From Vicinamibacteria bacterium (GTDB lineage: Bacteria; Acidobacteriota; Vicinamibacteria; Vicinamibacterales; 2-12-FULL-66-21): a stretch of 5,646 nucleotides of DNA. This document shows, piece after piece, positions 5,265 to 5,646 of the stretch. The stretch is from contig JAICSD010000309.1 in the NCBI GenBank assembly GCA_025937075.1, positions 1 to 5,646 on the forward strand, in the 5' to 3' direction. The notes under the pieces are model-generated. The model did not search any database. It was not told the origin of the DNA and worked only from the letters and a program-made list of their open reading frames with translations. Made by a program: the position numbers and the translations under genes. The first letter of the stretch is position 1; every line of letters starts with the position of its first letter.

Positions 5265-5269
5265 GGAGG
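5265..5269 (+). promoter_or_regulatory. Ribosome binding site deciding a TTG start
   Basis: GGAGG lies 7 nt upstream of the TTG at 5277-5279. This strong, well-spaced Shine-Dalgarno is the main reason for choosing that uncommon start codon; no in-frame ATG occurs before the conserved region of the protein. Confidence 0.75.
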
Positions 5270-5276
5270 AAACCTT

Positions 5277-5646
5277 TTGCCCAGCGTTCGCGGACGCCGG
5301 CCGAGGCGCCTGTCACCGGAAGAACGAAAGTCGCTGACCCACGGCGATTTCTGGATTCCCGAAGAAGAACGCGAAGTGTATCGACGCGCGCTGAAGGCCG
5401 TGAACGACGCTGGCGTGCCCTACGTCATCGCCGGCGCCTATGCGATCTACGAACACACGGGAATCTACCGGCAGACGAAGGATCTCGACCTGTTCTTCGA
5501 ACCGTCCGCGGTGCTGCCCGCCGCGCGTGCGCTGCACGCGGCGGGCTTTGTCATGCGCCTCGAGGATCTGCACTGGCTCGCCAAGGCGACGGTCGGAGAG
5601 CGGTTCGTCGACATCATCTACGGCATGGGGAACGGCATCGCGTTCA
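5277..5646 (+). CDS. Nucleotidyltransferase-fold protein, 5' part only
   Basis: The frame runs open from a TTG start to the window edge, giving the first 123 residues. After a basic N-terminus (VRGRRPRRLSPEER) comes a helix (about 29-45) and then YVIAGAYAIYEHTG (49-62) followed by RQTKDLDLFFEP (65-76). This is the nucleotidyltransferase pattern: a glycine loop at Gly53 and the metal-binding pair Asp69-x-Asp71. FVDIIYGMGNG (110-120) probably supplies the third acidic residue, Asp112. Such proteins transfer a nucleotide to a small molecule, protein or RNA; many uncharacterised members are annotated only as nucleotidyltransferase or hypothetical, and some resemble toxin-antitoxin or abortive-infection NTases. 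Nothing here shows which. It has no ATG start, so simple ORF calling can miss it. The C-terminal part, and any partner gene, lie outside the window. Confidence 0.85.
   Translation, partial: MPSVRGRRPRRLSPEERKSLTHGDFWIPEEEREVYRRALKAVNDAGVPYVIAGAYAIYEHTGIYRQTKDLDLFFEPSAVLPAARALHAAGFVMRLEDLHWLAKATVGERFVDIIYGMGNGIAF

Overview
The window is a high-GC (roughly 63 to 65% by eye), gene-dense bacterial chromosomal segment. Codon use is strongly G/C-ending, and there are no phage, transposon, plasmid, CRISPR or RNA-gene signatures. The protein mix, together with an array of short GC-rich hairpin repeats and C/A-rich gene tails, reminds me of soil Acidobacteriota (Vicinamibacteria-like). That placement is an impression from memory, not something the sequence proves.

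Layout, left to right. (1) Positions 18-642, minus strand: a DJ-1/PfpI-family protein followed by a probable intrinsic terminator. (2) 643-818: a short intergenic stretch holding three GC-rich hairpins. (3) 819-1115, minus: a 98-aa conserved-looking protein of unknown function. (4) 1133-1495, plus: a compact 120-aa HAD-superfamily phosphatase-like protein whose start codon lies only 17 nt from that of the divergent small gene. (5) 1512-3185, minus, convergent with the HAD gene (16 nt between stops): a 557-aa protein that appears to fuse a phosphoribosyltransferase-like domain to a C-terminal aminoglycoside-phosphotransferase/kinase-like domain. (6) 3233-3982, plus, divergent from the fusion gene with a 47-nt gap: a chlorite-dismutase/coproheme-decarboxylase-family heme protein. 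(7) 3983-4201: intergenic, with a C/A-rich tract and then three tandem 41-nt-period hairpin repeats. (8) 4202-5125, plus: an aldo/keto reductase with an intact catalytic tetrad. (9) 5126-5276: intergenic, no gene seen. (10) 5277 to the window end, plus: the 5' part of a nucleotidyltransferase-fold protein with a TTG start and a strong ribosome binding site.

The genes do not form one operon: the strand changes three times, and only the 98-aa gene and the PfpI gene, and separately the heme protein, reductase and nucleotidyltransferase genes, run in series, each pair divided by 150 to 220 nt. No shared pathway can be demonstrated. The most unusual elements are the phosphoribosyltransferase/kinase-like fusion, the variant heme-pocket and HAD active-site residues, the hairpin array with paired changes in its stems, and the plus-strand genes that start without a Shine-Dalgarno sequence, two of them at about the distance from a -10-like box expected for a leaderless mRNA.
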